Of a stretch of 64,000 nt of DNA, positions 52,017 to 61,724 are shown piece by piece; position 1 is the first letter of the stretch, and the number at the start of each line of letters is the position of its first letter. Made by a program: the position numbers and the translations under genes. A model generated the notes under the pieces. The model saw nothing but the letters and a program-made list of their open reading frames with translations, did not search any database and had not been told where the DNA came from. Source of the DNA: a bacterium (GTDB taxonomy: Bacteria > Pseudomonadota > Alphaproteobacteria > SP197); assembly GCA_028821455.1 (NCBI GenBank), contig JAPPGE010000047.1:18161-82160 (forward strand), written 5' to 3'.

Positions 52017-53184
52017 GCCACGCCGAGTGTCAATTCTGGGCGCCACCGGTTCAATCGGTGCATCGACACTCGACCTCATCAACGGTGGCGGTGACCGCTA
52101 CCGCATCGAGGCGGTGACGGCCCGTACCAAAGTCAAGGAACTCGCGGCAATCGCCCGGTCCACGGGGGCGGCCTACGCCGCCATTGCCGACGAGCGTCTC
52201 CTTGGAGAGCTTCGTCACGAGCTCGCCGACACGCCGACCCGCGTTGGCGCGGGACCGGGAGCCGTGGAGGAGGCGGCTCGAATGGATGCCGACTGGGTGA
52301 TGGCGGCCATTGTTGGCGCCGCAGGTCTTGCTCCCACCCTTGCTGCCATTCGTCAGGGCACGGTGGTGGCGCTTGCCAACAAGGAAGCCCTCGTGTGCGC
52401 CGGCGAGCTGATGATCGAGGAAGCGCAGAAAAGCGGATGTGTTCTGTTGCCGGCCGATTCGGAACACAATGCTGTTTTCCAGGTTCTTGACGCCGACAGG
52501 ATCGATGCCATCGAGAAAATCTGGCTGACCGCTTCAGGAGGACCATTCCGCAACGCCACACGCGCCAGAATGGCAGCCGCCACTCCGGAAGAGGCCATAC
52601 GCCATCCCAACTGGAGCATGGGGCGCAAGATATCCGTCGATTCGGCCACCATGATGAACAAGTCCCTCGAGATCATCGAGGCCAGCCACCTGTTTCCGGT
52701 CGGCGAAGAGAAGATCGGCGTCATCGTTCATCCCGAATCCATTGTCCACGGCCTTGTCTCCTATCGCGACGGGTCTGTCCTGGCAGGCCTTGCGGCTCCC
52801 GACATGCGCACCCCGATTGCCCACACGCTGGCCTGGCCAGATCGCATCCAGGCATCGTCCAGGCGTCTCGATCTGGCGGCCACCGCACAGCTGACCTTCG
52901 AACTGCCGGACGAAGACAGGTTTCCTGCACTCTCTCTGGCGCGAACCGCCATACGCGCCGGGGGTTCGGCACCCGTGACCCTCAATGCCGCCAATGAAGT
53001 TGCAGTCGCCGCCTTTCTCGACCGGCGCATTGGCTTTCTCGATATCGTTGCAGTCGTTGAAGACACCCTGGCGTGTGTCGGGACCGTCGCGACAGATGAT
53101 ATCGCAGCCGTTATCATGGCCGATGGCGAGGCAAGGCGTCGAGCCGAGGAGGTGGTCCTCAAGAGGTCAGAACGGGCACCATGA
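52000..53184 (+). CDS. dxr: 1-deoxy-D-xylulose 5-phosphate reductoisomerase
   Basis: Dxr converts DXP to methylerythritol phosphate, the committed step of the MEP isoprenoid pathway that feeds UppS. The 394-residue protein has the NADPH-binding [32 protein letters not shown], the metal-binding [11 protein letters not shown] and the [19 protein letters not shown] motif. I chose the ATG at 52000, overlapping cdsA by 17 nt. The stop overlaps the rseP ATG. Confidence 0.96.
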   Translation: MPPSPEPRRVSILGATGSIGASTLDLINGGGDRYRIEAVTARTKVKELAAIARSTGAAYAAIADERLLGELRHELADTPTRVGAGPGAVEEAARMDADWVMAAIVGAAGLAPTLAAIRQGTVVALANKEALVCAGELMIEEAQKSGCVLLPADSEHNAVFQVLDADRIDAIEKIWLTASGGPFRNATRARMAAATPEEAIRHPNWSMGRKISVDSATMMNKSLEIIEASHLFPVGEEKIGVIVHPESIVHGLVSYRDGSVLAGLAAPDMRTPIAHTLAWPDRIQASSRRLDLAATAQLTFELPDEDRFPALSLARTAIRAGGSAPVTLNAANEVAVAAFLDRRIGFLDIVAVVEDTLACVGTVATDDIAAVIMADGEARRRAEEVVLKRSERAP

Positions 53185-54299
53185 TGGATATCGTCAACAG
53201 CATCTGGCCCTTTCTCGTGGTGATTACGGTCATCGTGTTCTTTCACGAACTGGGCCACTACTGGATTGCCCGCAGGAACGGGGTTCGTGTCGAAGTGTTC
53301 TCCATCGGGTTCGGGACGGAGATCGCCGGCTGGACGGACCGGGCGGGAACGCGCTGGCGGCTGTCGCTCGTGCCGTTGGGCGGCTACGTCAAGATGTTCG
53401 GCCACGGTGCGCCCGAGAGCGACAGCGCACAGCTTTCCCGGGAAGAGTACGCGGTTTCGTTCCACACGAAGTCGGTAGGACAACGTTTCGCCATCGTGCT
53501 CGCAGGGCCGCTGGCCAACTTCATTCTGTCAATCGTTCTCTTTGCCGGACTGTTCTTCGTGGTGGGGCAGAATCAGACACTTCCCCGGGCGGGCGAGATC
53601 ATTGAAGGAAGTGCTGCAGAAAGAGGGGGCATGCATGCTGGCGACCTCATAACCGCCATTGACGGCACGTCGATCGAGGCCTTCCAGGATCTCCAGTTCA
53701 TGGTTTCCACGAACCCGGGTGTCCCGCTCGTGTTCACTGTATTGCGCGATGGCGAAACCGTGCATCTTGTCATTGCTCCTGACATCGTCATGGAGGATGA
53801 CGGATTCGGCAACCAGCGCGAAACGGGACGGCTGGGCATCATGCTCACGGCTGCCAACATCGTTGTCGAACGCCTCGGGCCTGCCGAGGCGCTGTGGGAG
53901 GGCGCCCGCGAAACCTGGAGATGGTGCCTTCGGATCTTTGACTTCCTCGGCAAGATCTTTGAAGGCTCACAGAGTAGTCGCGACCTCGCAGGACCTCTCG
54001 GCATCGCTCATGTGTCAGCCGGATTCGCCGAGTTGGGCGTGGCCAGTCTCGTTCTTTTCATGGCCATCCTGTCCGTCAATCTGGGGCTCATCAACCTCTT
54101 TCCCATACCCCTTCTCGACGGCGGCCACCTCATGTTCTATACATTTGAATTCCTGTTCGGGAGACCCTTGGGAGCACGTGCCCAGGAATTGTGCCAGCTT
54201 GTCGGTATCGGGCTCGTGGGGGCGTTGTTCCTGTTCGTGACATTCAACGACCTGCTCAGGCTGGGGCTGTTTGACATGTTTCGCGAACTGGCTTCGTGA
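53181..54299 (+). CDS. rseP: Site-2 intramembrane metalloprotease RseP
   Basis: RseP cleaves membrane anti-sigma factors and signal-peptide remnants within the inner membrane. The 372-residue protein has the zinc motif HELGH (residues 22-26), one recognisable PDZ domain around residues 120-205 (EGSAAERGGMHAGDLITAI) and the third-helix NLGLINLFPIPLLDGGHL. At this length a single PDZ domain is likely, compared with two in the ~450-residue E. coli protein. It lies next to bamA in the classic order. Confidence 0.94.
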   Translation: MMDIVNSIWPFLVVITVIVFFHELGHYWIARRNGVRVEVFSIGFGTEIAGWTDRAGTRWRLSLVPLGGYVKMFGHGAPESDSAQLSREEYAVSFHTKSVGQRFAIVLAGPLANFILSIVLFAGLFFVVGQNQTLPRAGEIIEGSAAERGGMHAGDLITAIDGTSIEAFQDLQFMVSTNPGVPLVFTVLRDGETVHLVIAPDIVMEDDGFGNQRETGRLGIMLTAANIVVERLGPAEALWEGARETWRWCLRIFDFLGKIFEGSQSSRDLAGPLGIAHVSAGFAELGVASLVLFMAILSVNLGLINLFPIPLLDGGHLMFYTFEFLFGRPLGARAQELCQLVGIGLVGALFLFVTFNDLLRLGLFDMFRELAS

Positions 54300-54318
54300 A
54301 CCGGGGAGGAATGGATCA

Positions 54319-56586
54319 ATGGCATCGCTCAGGCGCTTGATTGCGACCATTCCTTTGATTCTGGGGATTCTCGCCCAGGATCTCCATGCCCAGGAAGTCA
54401 TAACGGAGATTGTCGTTTCCGGAAACCAACGGATCGAACCAGCGACTGTCGCCAGCTATATGACCATCCGTGTGGGCGACGCCTATGACCTCGACGAAGT
54501 TGACGACTCTGTCAAGAACCTCTTCGATACAGGTTTCTTTGCCGACGTTTCCATCCGCCGGGACGGTTCCAGGCTGATCGTCGAGGTGGTCGAGAATCCG
54601 ATCATCAACAGGATTGCCTTCGAGGGGAATCTCAGGCTCGATGCGGAGGATCTCGAGGCGGAGATCCAGCTGAGACCACGCACGGTTTTCACCTTGACCA
54701 AGGTACAGGCGGATGTTGCCCGAATCACCGAGATCTATCGTCGTGTCGGGCGCTTCAATGCCGTTGTCGAACCCAAGGTCATCCAGCAGGATCAAAACCG
54801 GGTGGATCTCATCTTCGAGATATCCGAGGGCGAGCAGACGATCATTCGCGAAATCGTCTTCATCGGCAACGAGGCCTTCTCGGACGGCACGTTGCGCGAC
54901 GTGATTCTCACGGTTGAAAGTGCTTGGTATCGTTTCCTCACGGTTGATGACACCTATGATCCGGACCGCCTGGCTTTCGATCAGGAACTGCTACGACGCC
55001 ACTACCTCGCGGAGGGATATGCCGATTTCAGGGTGGTGTCGGCCATCGCCGAACTGGCTCCCAACCGCGAAGAGTTCTTCGTTACGTTTACTCTCGATGA
55101 AGGACCCCGCTATGAAGTCAGCGAGGTGTCAGTCATCAGCGAAATGCCGACGGTCGACCCTGCCCTTGTCGAGGATCTTGTCGATGTCGAGTCCGGCGAC
55201 TGGTATGACGCCAGTGCCATCGACGACGACGTTGTCGAGATGACGCTTGAACTGGGCCGCGTGGGACAGCCGTTCGTTGATGTGAGGCCTCACATCGAAC
55301 GGGACGTGGACAACGCGTTCATCGATATCACGTATGTCATTGCCCAGGGTCCCGAGCTCTACGTTGAGCGTATCGACATTGTCGGCAACGTTCGTACCAC
55401 CGACGAAGTGATTCGGCGGGAATTCGAATTCGCTGAAGGCGACGCGTACAACGCCGCTCTGGTGCAGCGCACGGAACGCAACATCCGGGCCCTCGACTTC
55501 TTTGCCAGCGTGCTCATCGAGAACCGCCAGGGAAGCCGCCCGGACGCAACCATCATTGAGGTGACGGTTGAGGAGAAGGCCACCGGCGAACTGTCATTCG
55601 GCGTCGGATTCTCATCGGTTGACGATGCGCTCATTGGTGTCTCCGTGGGCGAACGGAACCTGCTCGGCACCGCGCAACACATACGACTCGACCTGACCGC
55701 ATCCGGCAGTCGGCAAACAATTGACTTCAGCTACACCGAACCCTACTTCCTTGACCGCGAACTGAGCGCGGGATTTGACATTTTTCGAGTCCGGCGGGAT
55801 CTGGCGTCCCAGTCGTCCTTTTTTCGGGAAGACATCGGTGGCGTGCTGCGCTTCGGTTATCCCCTGACCGAGCACCTTGCACAGACAGTCTCCTATTCAT
55901 TCAGAACCTCGCTGGTCGAGCGGGTACCGCTGAATGCCTCGCAACTGATCAGGGCGGAAGAGGGCAGGTCGACGGTGTCACTTATCGGCGAGCGTCTCGA
56001 CTACGATCTGCGAAACGATGTGCTGCGCCCGACGTCGGGCTATCTCATCTATCAGGGCACCGACCTGGCCGGGCTGGGTGGTGACACGGCCTTCGCCCGC
56101 AACACCGGGGGATTCAGTTATTTCTATCCGATGGACGTTGACTGGACGTTCAACGTGCGCGCTGATGGCGGCGCCATCACAAGCCTTCTTGGCAGGGACA
56201 TCCGTCTGACCGACCGGTTCTTTCTTGGCGGATCGAATTTCAGGGGTTTCCAGCCATCGGGTATCGGTCCGGTGGACACCAGCACGTCGGACGCACTCGG
56301 CGGCAACATTTACTGGACCGTAACGGGCGAAATGGAATTCCCCATTGGCCTGCCGCGGGAACTTGGTGTCCTGGGGCGCACGTTCACTGATTGGGGAAGT
56401 CTCTTCGACATCGACGAGACCAGTCCCTCGCTGGCCGATGATGCCTCGCCTCGCGCCTCCGCTGGTGTAGGTTTGTCATACTATTCTCCCCTGGGTCCCA
56501 TGCAGTTCGACTGGGCCCGGGCCTTTCTCAAGGAAGACTACGACAAAACGGAACTCTTCCGATTCTCCATCGGACTGGCGTTCTGA
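54319..56586 (+). CDS. bamA: Outer membrane protein assembly factor BamA
   Basis: BamA is the central barrel of the BAM complex. The 755-residue protein has a signal peptide (ATIPLILGILAQDLHA, cleavage near residue 25) and POTRA repeats across about residues 26-345, the first beginning EVITEIVVSGNQRIEP. The C-terminal 16-strand barrel ends in a hydrophobic residue (FRFSIGLAF, terminal Phe). The lid-lock motif appears as FFLGGSNFRGFQ. GGGGAGGA precedes the ATG at 54319. BamE is encoded at 7849-8319. Confidence 0.95.
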   Translation: MASLRRLIATIPLILGILAQDLHAQEVITEIVVSGNQRIEPATVASYMTIRVGDAYDLDEVDDSVKNLFDTGFFADVSIRRDGSRLIVEVVENPIINRIAFEGNLRLDAEDLEAEIQLRPRTVFTLTKVQADVARITEIYRRVGRFNAVVEPKVIQQDQNRVDLIFEISEGEQTIIREIVFIGNEAFSDGTLRDVILTVESAWYRFLTVDDTYDPDRLAFDQELLRRHYLAEGYADFRVVSAIAELAPNREEFFVTFTLDEGPRYEVSEVSVISEMPTVDPALVEDLVDVESGDWYDASAIDDDVVEMTLELGRVGQPFVDVRPHIERDVDNAFIDITYVIAQGPELYVERIDIVGNVRTTDEVIRREFEFAEGDAYNAALVQRTERNIRALDFFASVLIENRQGSRPDATIIEVTVEEKATGELSFGVGFSSVDDALIGVSVGERNLLGTAQHIRLDLTASGSRQTIDFSYTEPYFLDRELSAGFDIFRVRRDLASQSSFFREDIGGVLRFGYPLTEHLAQTVSYSFRTSLVERVPLNASQLIRAEEGRSTVSLIGERLDYDLRNDVLRPTSGYLIYQGTDLAGLGGDTAFARNTGGFSYFYPMDVDWTFNVRADGGAITSLLGRDIRLTDRFFLGGSNFRGFQPSGIGPVDTSTSDALGGNIYWTVTGEMEFPIGLPRELGVLGRTFTDWGSLFDIDETSPSLADDASPRASAGVGLSYYSPLGPMQFDWARAFLKEDYDKTELFRFSIGLAF

Positions 56587-57140
56587 TGATCATTCCAGCG
56601 CATCTCCGTCGACTCTTCGTCCTTTCTTGCATGGTGTTTCTCGCAGCACCGGCTGCCGGTGACGTCGGAACCACCATTGCCATCATCGATCTTGAGCGGG
56701 TTCGCCAGGAGTCGAGTGCCGGAAAGTCGATCGAAAGCCAGATTTTTCACTATCGCCAGGAGCTGGCCGATGAGGTTAACGCCGTAGAGGGGGAAATCCG
56801 TGAGCGCCTGCGTTCACTGAAGGAACAGGAGTCTCTTCTGAGCCAGGAAGGCTACGACAAGCAGCGCCAGGAGATAGAGCAGGACTCCGCCGCCTATCAG
56901 ACCAGGTTCCAGAACCGGCGGCGCAATCTTGATGCAGCCTATCTCAAGGCAATGGAACAGCTGCATTCTGGCATTCTGGAAGTTCTTGGAAAACTGATCT
57001 TCGAGCGTCACATCGATTTGGTGCTGGACCGCCGCCAGTATCTGGTTGCCGACAGCAGCTTCGATATCTCGGACGATGTGTTGCGGGAGCTGGACGCGAT
57101 CCTTTCAGGAATACCTGTCGTTCCGGCGCCGGATGGCTGA
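56586..57140 (+). CDS. skp: Periplasmic chaperone Skp/OmpH family
   Basis: Skp holds unfolded outer-membrane proteins on the way to BamA. The 184-residue protein has an N-terminal signal peptide ([16 protein letters not shown]), an [20 protein letters not shown] start to the mature part, and a long coiled coil (about residues 55-135) rich in Glu, Gln and Arg, as expected for the tentacles. It shares one base with the bamA stop (TGATG) and overlaps lpxD by 8 nt. Confidence 0.88.
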   Translation: MIIPAHLRRLFVLSCMVFLAAPAAGDVGTTIAIIDLERVRQESSAGKSIESQIFHYRQELADEVNAVEGEIRERLRSLKEQESLLSQEGYDKQRQEIEQDSAAYQTRFQNRRRNLDAAYLKAMEQLHSGILEVLGKLIFERHIDLVLDRRQYLVADSSFDISDDVLRELDAILSGIPVVPAPDG

Positions 57141-58176
57141 TTCGCACGTGGCGGATACCCGTTTTTTCAGGCGGAAGGGACCCTTTGCCCTCGCCGCAAT
57201 ACTTGAGGCGACCGGCGCCCGTGTCGCGGGCCGCCATGACGCGTCTCGGCTGTTTCACGATGTCGCAGGACTGGCGGATGCCGGGAGCGCAGACCTCACC
57301 TTTCTCGACAACGTGAAGTATGTCGCAGCCTTCACCGGAACCCGCGCCGGGGGTTGCTTTGTCCGCGAGCAACACAGCGACCGGGCGCCAAAGGGCGTGA
57401 TCGCATTGATCAGCGACAACCCCTATCTCGCCTTCGCTCGGGCCGCCCGGATGTTCTACCCGGACCCCGCCGTCGAGCCGGGTGTTTCCGCCAAGGCTTT
57501 CATCGAGAGCGGTGCCAGCATAGGCGAGGGAGCCAGGATTGACGCATTCGCCGTGATCAGGAGCGGTGCCGAGATTGGCGCCAGGTGCAGCGTCGGGGCG
57601 GGGTGTGTGGTGGAGCATAATGTCAGGATTGGCGACGACTGCCAGATTGGGCCTGGAGCGGTCCTCATGTTCTGCGTCATCGGCAATCGCGTCAGGATCG
57701 AATCCGGTGCCAGGGTGGGCACGGAAGGATTTGGGTTCGCGGCCTCACCGGATGGTGCAGTCCGTCTTCCCCATGTCGGACGTGTCGTTATCGGTGATGA
57801 TGTCGGGATTGGCGCCAACACCACGATCGACCGCGGTTCCCTCGGCGACACCGTGATCGGCGACGGCGCCATGATTGATAACCAGGTGCAGATCGCTCAT
57901 AACGCGAAAGTCGGGCGCCATGCCATCCTTGCAGGACAGGTTGGCCTCGCGGGCAGCGCCGTTGTCGGCGACTTCGCCATGCTTGGCGGCCAGTCCGGAG
58001 TGGCCAATCATGTCAAGGTCGGGTCGGGAGCCCGGATAGGCGGCAACAGTTCGGCGGCGAGTGACCTCGAAGGGGGTGGAACCTATCTTGGAGCACCGGC
58101 CATTCCCCAACGGGAATTCTGGCGCCTGCAGGTCATGCTCCGGCGTCTGGCGAGACACAAGAACAAGACACCATGA
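57133..58176 (+). CDS. lpxD: UDP-3-O-(3-hydroxyacyl)glucosamine N-acyltransferase
   Basis: LpxD adds the second acyl chain in lipid A synthesis. The 347-residue protein has the N-terminal uridine-binding domain (about 1-110) and then a left-handed beta helix of hexapeptide repeats (about 110-310). The region contains [31 protein letters not shown] and the catalytic-His region [14 protein letters not shown]. The C-terminal helix ends the protein. I chose the ATG at 57133 overlapping the skp stop. The stop overlaps fabZ. Confidence 0.96.
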   Translation: MADSHVADTRFFRRKGPFALAAILEATGARVAGRHDASRLFHDVAGLADAGSADLTFLDNVKYVAAFTGTRAGGCFVREQHSDRAPKGVIALISDNPYLAFARAARMFYPDPAVEPGVSAKAFIESGASIGEGARIDAFAVIRSGAEIGARCSVGAGCVVEHNVRIGDDCQIGPGAVLMFCVIGNRVRIESGARVGTEGFGFAASPDGAVRLPHVGRVVIGDDVGIGANTTIDRGSLGDTVIGDGAMIDNQVQIAHNAKVGRHAILAGQVGLAGSAVVGDFAMLGGQSGVANHVKVGSGARIGGNSSAASDLEGGGTYLGAPAIPQREFWRLQVMLRRLARHKNKTP

Positions 58177-58649
58177 ACAGCAACGAGAGAAACACGCAAC
58201 CATCGGGCGGCAGAGTGATCGATATCGAGCGCGTCATGGAGCTCATTCCCCACCGCTATCCCTTCCTCATGATCGACCGCGTCGTGGACGTCGTGCGCAA
58301 CGAGAGTGCCGTTGGCATCAAGAATGTCTCGATCAACGAACCGCAGTTCCAGGGGCATTTCGGCCGTCATCCAGTGATGCCTGGCGTCTACATCATTGAA
58401 TCCATGGCTCAGTCGGCAGCCGTCCTGGTCGTCGAAACGCTGGGCAAGGAGTTCGAGGGCAAGCTTGTGTATTTCATGGGGGTCGACAAGGCGCGTTTCC
58501 GCAAGCCTGTCACACCAGGCGACGTCATGGAGGTTCACGTCCGCAAGGTGCAGCGCCGTGGCATGGTCTGGAAGTTCAGTTCCGAGGTCAGGGTCGCCGG
58601 TTCGATCGTGGCCGACGCCAGTTTCTCGGCGATGATTCTGGATCACTGA
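58173..58649 (+). CDS. fabZ: 3-hydroxyacyl-ACP dehydratase FabZ
   Basis: FabZ dehydrates 3-hydroxyacyl-ACP and competes with LpxA/LpxD for hydroxyacyl-ACP, so it balances phospholipid and lipid A. The 158-residue hotdog-fold protein has catalytic His62 and Glu76 in [20 protein letters not shown], and [17 protein letters not shown] ahead. About 12 extra N-terminal residues ([12 protein letters not shown]) precede the usual start. It is in the canonical lpxD-fabZ-lpxA order. Confidence 0.97.
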   Translation: MNSNERNTQPSGGRVIDIERVMELIPHRYPFLMIDRVVDVVRNESAVGIKNVSINEPQFQGHFGRHPVMPGVYIIESMAQSAAVLVVETLGKEFEGKLVYFMGVDKARFRKPVTPGDVMEVHVRKVQRRGMVWKFSSEVRVAGSIVADASFSAMILDH

Positions 58650-58657
58650 CGCACATC

Positions 58658-59458
58658 ATGGCGACCATCCATCCGACGGCCATCGTCGATGCCGGTTCCC
58701 GTATCGCCGACGACGCGATCATAGGCCCCTACAGTGTGGTGGGTGCCGACGTCACGCTGGGACCAGGCGTCGAACTGATGTCCCATGTCGTGGTCGGCGG
58801 TCACACGACAATCGGCAGAGGAACCAAGGTCTTTCCCTTCGCTTCGCTGGGCCTGATTCCCCAAGACCTGAAGTACCGTTCCGAACCCTCCCGGCTGGTG
58901 ATTGGCGAAGGCAACACGATACGTGAACACGTCACCATGAGCCCGGGCACATCGGGGGGCGGCATGGTCACGGAAGTCGGCAACCACTGCCTCTTCATGG
59001 TCGGAGTTCACGTCGCCCATGATTGCCGGATTGCCGACAGGGTCATCATGGTCAACAACGCCACACTTGGGGGCCATGTCACGGTGGACGAGCATGCCAT
59101 TCTCGGTGGCCTGTCGGCCGTGCACCAGTTCGTGCGTATCGGCCGCTATGCCATGGTCGGTGGAATGTCCGGAGTCGAACAGGACGTGATCCCGTTCGGT
59201 ACCGTGACCGGCGATCGGGCGAGTCTGCGTGGCCTCAATCTCGTCGGCCTCGACCGTCATGGTTTCGACAAGGACGATATCAACAAGCTGCGTCGGGCTT
59301 ACCGGCTGCTGTTTGCCGACGAAGGCACGCTCTGGGAACGCATGACCGACGTGGAGGACGAGTTCGAGGGCTGTCAGCCCATTGACCTGATCCTGCGTTT
59401 CATGCGCACCAAGAGTTCACGGGGTCTGTGCCAGCCCCGGGACGGACATGCCTCCTAA
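58658..59458 (+). CDS. lpxA: UDP-N-acetylglucosamine O-acyltransferase
   Basis: LpxA carries out the first, reversible acylation in lipid A synthesis. The 266-residue protein is a left-handed beta helix with HPTAIVDAGSRIADDAIIGP, VGVHVAHDCRIADRV (catalytic His region) and GLNLVGLDRHGFDKDDI near the start of the C-terminal helical domain. The length matches the family. It overlaps lpxI by 11 nt. Confidence 0.97.
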   Translation: MATIHPTAIVDAGSRIADDAIIGPYSVVGADVTLGPGVELMSHVVVGGHTTIGRGTKVFPFASLGLIPQDLKYRSEPSRLVIGEGNTIREHVTMSPGTSGGGMVTEVGNHCLFMVGVHVAHDCRIADRVIMVNNATLGGHVTVDEHAILGGLSAVHQFVRIGRYAMVGGMSGVEQDVIPFGTVTGDRASLRGLNLVGLDRHGFDKDDINKLRRAYRLLFADEGTLWERMTDVEDEFEGCQPIDLILRFMRTKSSRGLCQPRDGHAS

Positions 59459-60278
59459 GCTCGGCATTGTTGCCGGCGGCTCCGCCTTGCCGGGTCTTCT
59501 GGCCCGCAGCGCCATTGAAGAAGGCCGGGAGGTTTTCATCATCGCCCTCAAGGGACAAGCAGAACCGGATGTCGTCGAGACATTCGACCATGCCTGGGTT
59601 CGCATGGGCGCGGTTGGCAAGGCACTCGAACATCTGCGCCGCGAGGGTGTGGAGGAGGTCGTTCTTGCAGGACCTGTTACGAGGCCGACGCTGGGTGAAC
59701 TTGTGCCGGACGGGCGTGCTGCACGCTTTCTTGCGAGCGGCGCCTTCTCCAAGGGAGACGATGGTCTTCTTTCCGCGATCGTGCGGTTTCTCGAGAAGGA
59801 AGAAGGCTTCCGGGTCATTGGCATTCCCGACATTCTCGAGGATATCGTCGCACCACCTGGCGTTCTCAGCGATCGGGCTCCCGATTCCAGAGAAACGGCG
59901 GACATCCGGCGCGGCATGGCGGTCCTCGAGTCCCTTGATCTGGCGGATGTTGGTCAGGCAGTCGTGGTGCAGAACGAGATTGTCCTCGGCATCGAGGCCG
60001 ACGAGGGAACTGACGCCCTCATCAATCGGGCAGGGGAGCTTGCCCGACCGGGAACAGGGCCGGTTCTCGTCAAGTTCTCCAAGAAAGGCCAGGAGTTGCG
60101 CGCCGATCAGCCGGTTACCGGTCCCGGGACTGTGACGTCCTGCGTGAACGCGGGTTTCAGCGGCATTGCCGTCGAGACTGGCAGATCGCTCATCGTCGAT
60201 CTCCCGAATACCATCGCTGCTGCCAACCGTCACAATCTCTTCGTCACCTCGCTGTCACGCCACGACAAGGGAACATGA
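59448..60278 (+). CDS. lpxI: UDP-2,3-diacylglucosamine pyrophosphatase LpxI
   Basis: LpxI hydrolyses UDP-2,3-diacylglucosamine to lipid X. It replaces LpxH in alphaproteobacteria and some other bacteria. The 276-residue protein (former DUF1009) has KLGIVAGGSALPGLLARSAI at the start, GLLSAIVRFLEKEEGFRVIG, the VVQNEIVLGIEADEGTDALI motif and the C-terminal GFSGIAVETGRSLIVD. The position between lpxA and lpxB is standard. The stop overlaps the lpxB ATG. Confidence 0.94.
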   Translation: MPPKLGIVAGGSALPGLLARSAIEEGREVFIIALKGQAEPDVVETFDHAWVRMGAVGKALEHLRREGVEEVVLAGPVTRPTLGELVPDGRAARFLASGAFSKGDDGLLSAIVRFLEKEEGFRVIGIPDILEDIVAPPGVLSDRAPDSRETADIRRGMAVLESLDLADVGQAVVVQNEIVLGIEADEGTDALINRAGELARPGTGPVLVKFSKKGQELRADQPVTGPGTVTSCVNAGFSGIAVETGRSLIVDLPNTIAAANRHNLFVTSLSRHDKGT

Positions 60279-61399
60279 CGGGACCTCTGGTCTATCTCGT
60301 GGCCGGCGAACCTTCCGGAGACGCACTGGGCGCCGAGCTCATGCGCGCCCTCGTCAGGGAGACCGGAGGTACCGTCGGCTTTGCCGGTGTCGGCGGACCA
60401 GAGATGGAGGAGGAGGGCCTCGCATCGATCTATCCCATGTCGGAACTTTCGGTCATGGGGCTGATCGAGGTGGTACCGGGTCTTGCCAGGGTGTTGCGGC
60501 GCCTGGCGCAGACTGCGCGCCATCTGTGTGCCACACGTCCCGATGTCCTCGTCACAATTGACTCCCAGGCATTCTCCCGACGCCTGGCCGAGCGAATCCA
60601 CCCGGCTCCCTTTCCTGTCGTTCACTATGTCGGGCCCACGGTCTGGGCCTGGCGGCCATCGAGAATCCAGAAGGTTTCATCTGTCGTGGATCGATTGCTC
60701 CTGCTCTTTCCCTTCGAGCTATCCTGTTGGGAGGGATCCGGCGTCGATGCAGTCTATGTCGGTCATCCCCTGGCTGACGGGAAAAACGAATGCTCGTCCT
60801 GTACCAACGGCAAGGGACCATGCATTGTCCTTCTTCCCGGTAGCCGCAAGGGAGAAATCAGACGTCATCTGCCAATCTTCCGCGAGGTGGCAGAGCGCCT
60901 GGCCCGCGACATCCCGGATGCCAGGATGGTCATACCGACCGTTGCTCATGTCGTCGCCGACGTCCGCCATGGCACGCGTTCCTGGTCCTGTCCCGTGGAG
61001 ATCATGGAACGCTCGAGCGCAGGGCGCCTTCGGGTGATGGCGGGTGCCGATGCAGCAGTCGCGGTGTCGGGAACGGTGGCGCTGGAGCTGGCATCTCTGG
61101 GCATCCCCCATGTCATCGCCTACAGGGCCAATCCCCTTACGGCTGCCATCGTTCGCCGCCTTGTCACCGTCCGGTACGCCTCTCTGGTGAACATCATCGC
61201 GGAACAGGGGGTTACTCCCGAGTTCATCCAGGACGAGTGTCGTGCCGATGCCATACATGACGCCCTTCGGCGCATCCTCGACGACCCCCGGGAGGGCGGG
61301 ACCCAGAAACGGCACATGGCCAATGTCATGCGGTCCCTGCGTCATCCCGAAGGACCCTCATCTGCTGTCGCCGCCCGCGCCATCCTGGAGCTCGTCTGA
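60275..61399 (+). CDS. lpxB: Lipid A disaccharide synthase, with unusual cysteine cluster
   Basis: LpxB joins UDP-2,3-diacylglucosamine and lipid X to the beta-1,6 disaccharide. The 374-residue protein has VAGEPSGDALGAELM at the start, the VGPTVWAWRPSRIQK motif, FPFE followed by YVGHPLAD, and VLLPGSRKGEIRRHLPIF. Between the last two is an unusual segment with Cys173, Cys176 and Cys183 (NECSSCTNGKGPC), plus Cys151 shortly before; this stretch is normally not cysteine-rich. It is the last gene of the rpsB-lpxB run. Confidence 0.94.
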   Translation: MTGPLVYLVAGEPSGDALGAELMRALVRETGGTVGFAGVGGPEMEEEGLASIYPMSELSVMGLIEVVPGLARVLRRLAQTARHLCATRPDVLVTIDSQAFSRRLAERIHPAPFPVVHYVGPTVWAWRPSRIQKVSSVVDRLLLLFPFELSCWEGSGVDAVYVGHPLADGKNECSSCTNGKGPCIVLLPGSRKGEIRRHLPIFREVAERLARDIPDARMVIPTVAHVVADVRHGTRSWSCPVEIMERSSAGRLRVMAGADAAVAVSGTVALELASLGIPHVIAYRANPLTAAIVRRLVTVRYASLVNIIAEQGVTPEFIQDECRADAIHDALRRILDDPREGGTQKRHMANVMRSLRHPEGPSSAVAARAILELV

Positions 61400-61724
61400 A
61401 AACGTGGGTCCGCCGACGGATCGTGACGGAGACTGCAATGGTCTTGCTCAACCATCCGACATCGAAAGCACATTCAACCACCTGGCCTCCAGGTGTGCGG
61501 TCTGGCGCCTCTGTGTGCGGTACGCGGTACGTGGCCGGCTGTGACGGTTCCTGATGACACAATACGCAGGTCGGGGGAGACGTCGAGGTCTTCATCCATC
61601 GTGCGCTGTCGGGGCGATCATGGCATAGTTCACAAGACCGAGATGAGGCTCATGGAGCAACAATCGATTGCGGGAGCCATGCCTCGTCTGATATGGGCGC
61701 GCAGGCGATTGGAGCGGTGGCACC
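61400..61724. other. 325-nt intergenic region after lpxB
   Basis: I see no coding sequence with domain content. It contains a perfect hairpin (61479-61495) and a GCGGTAC tandem doublet near 61510. A short ORF starting near 61644 has no recognisable product. The promoter for the following oxygenase should be here but has no strong match. Confidence 0.5.
61479..61495. terminator. Perfect 7-bp hairpin after the lpx genes, possible terminator stem
   Basis: CACCTGG-CCT-CCAGGTG is a perfect inverted repeat with a 3-nt loop, 79 nt after the lpxB stop. No T-run follows, so it is not a classical intrinsic terminator; it could stabilise a transcript 3' end or be a protein-binding palindrome. Confidence 0.3.
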
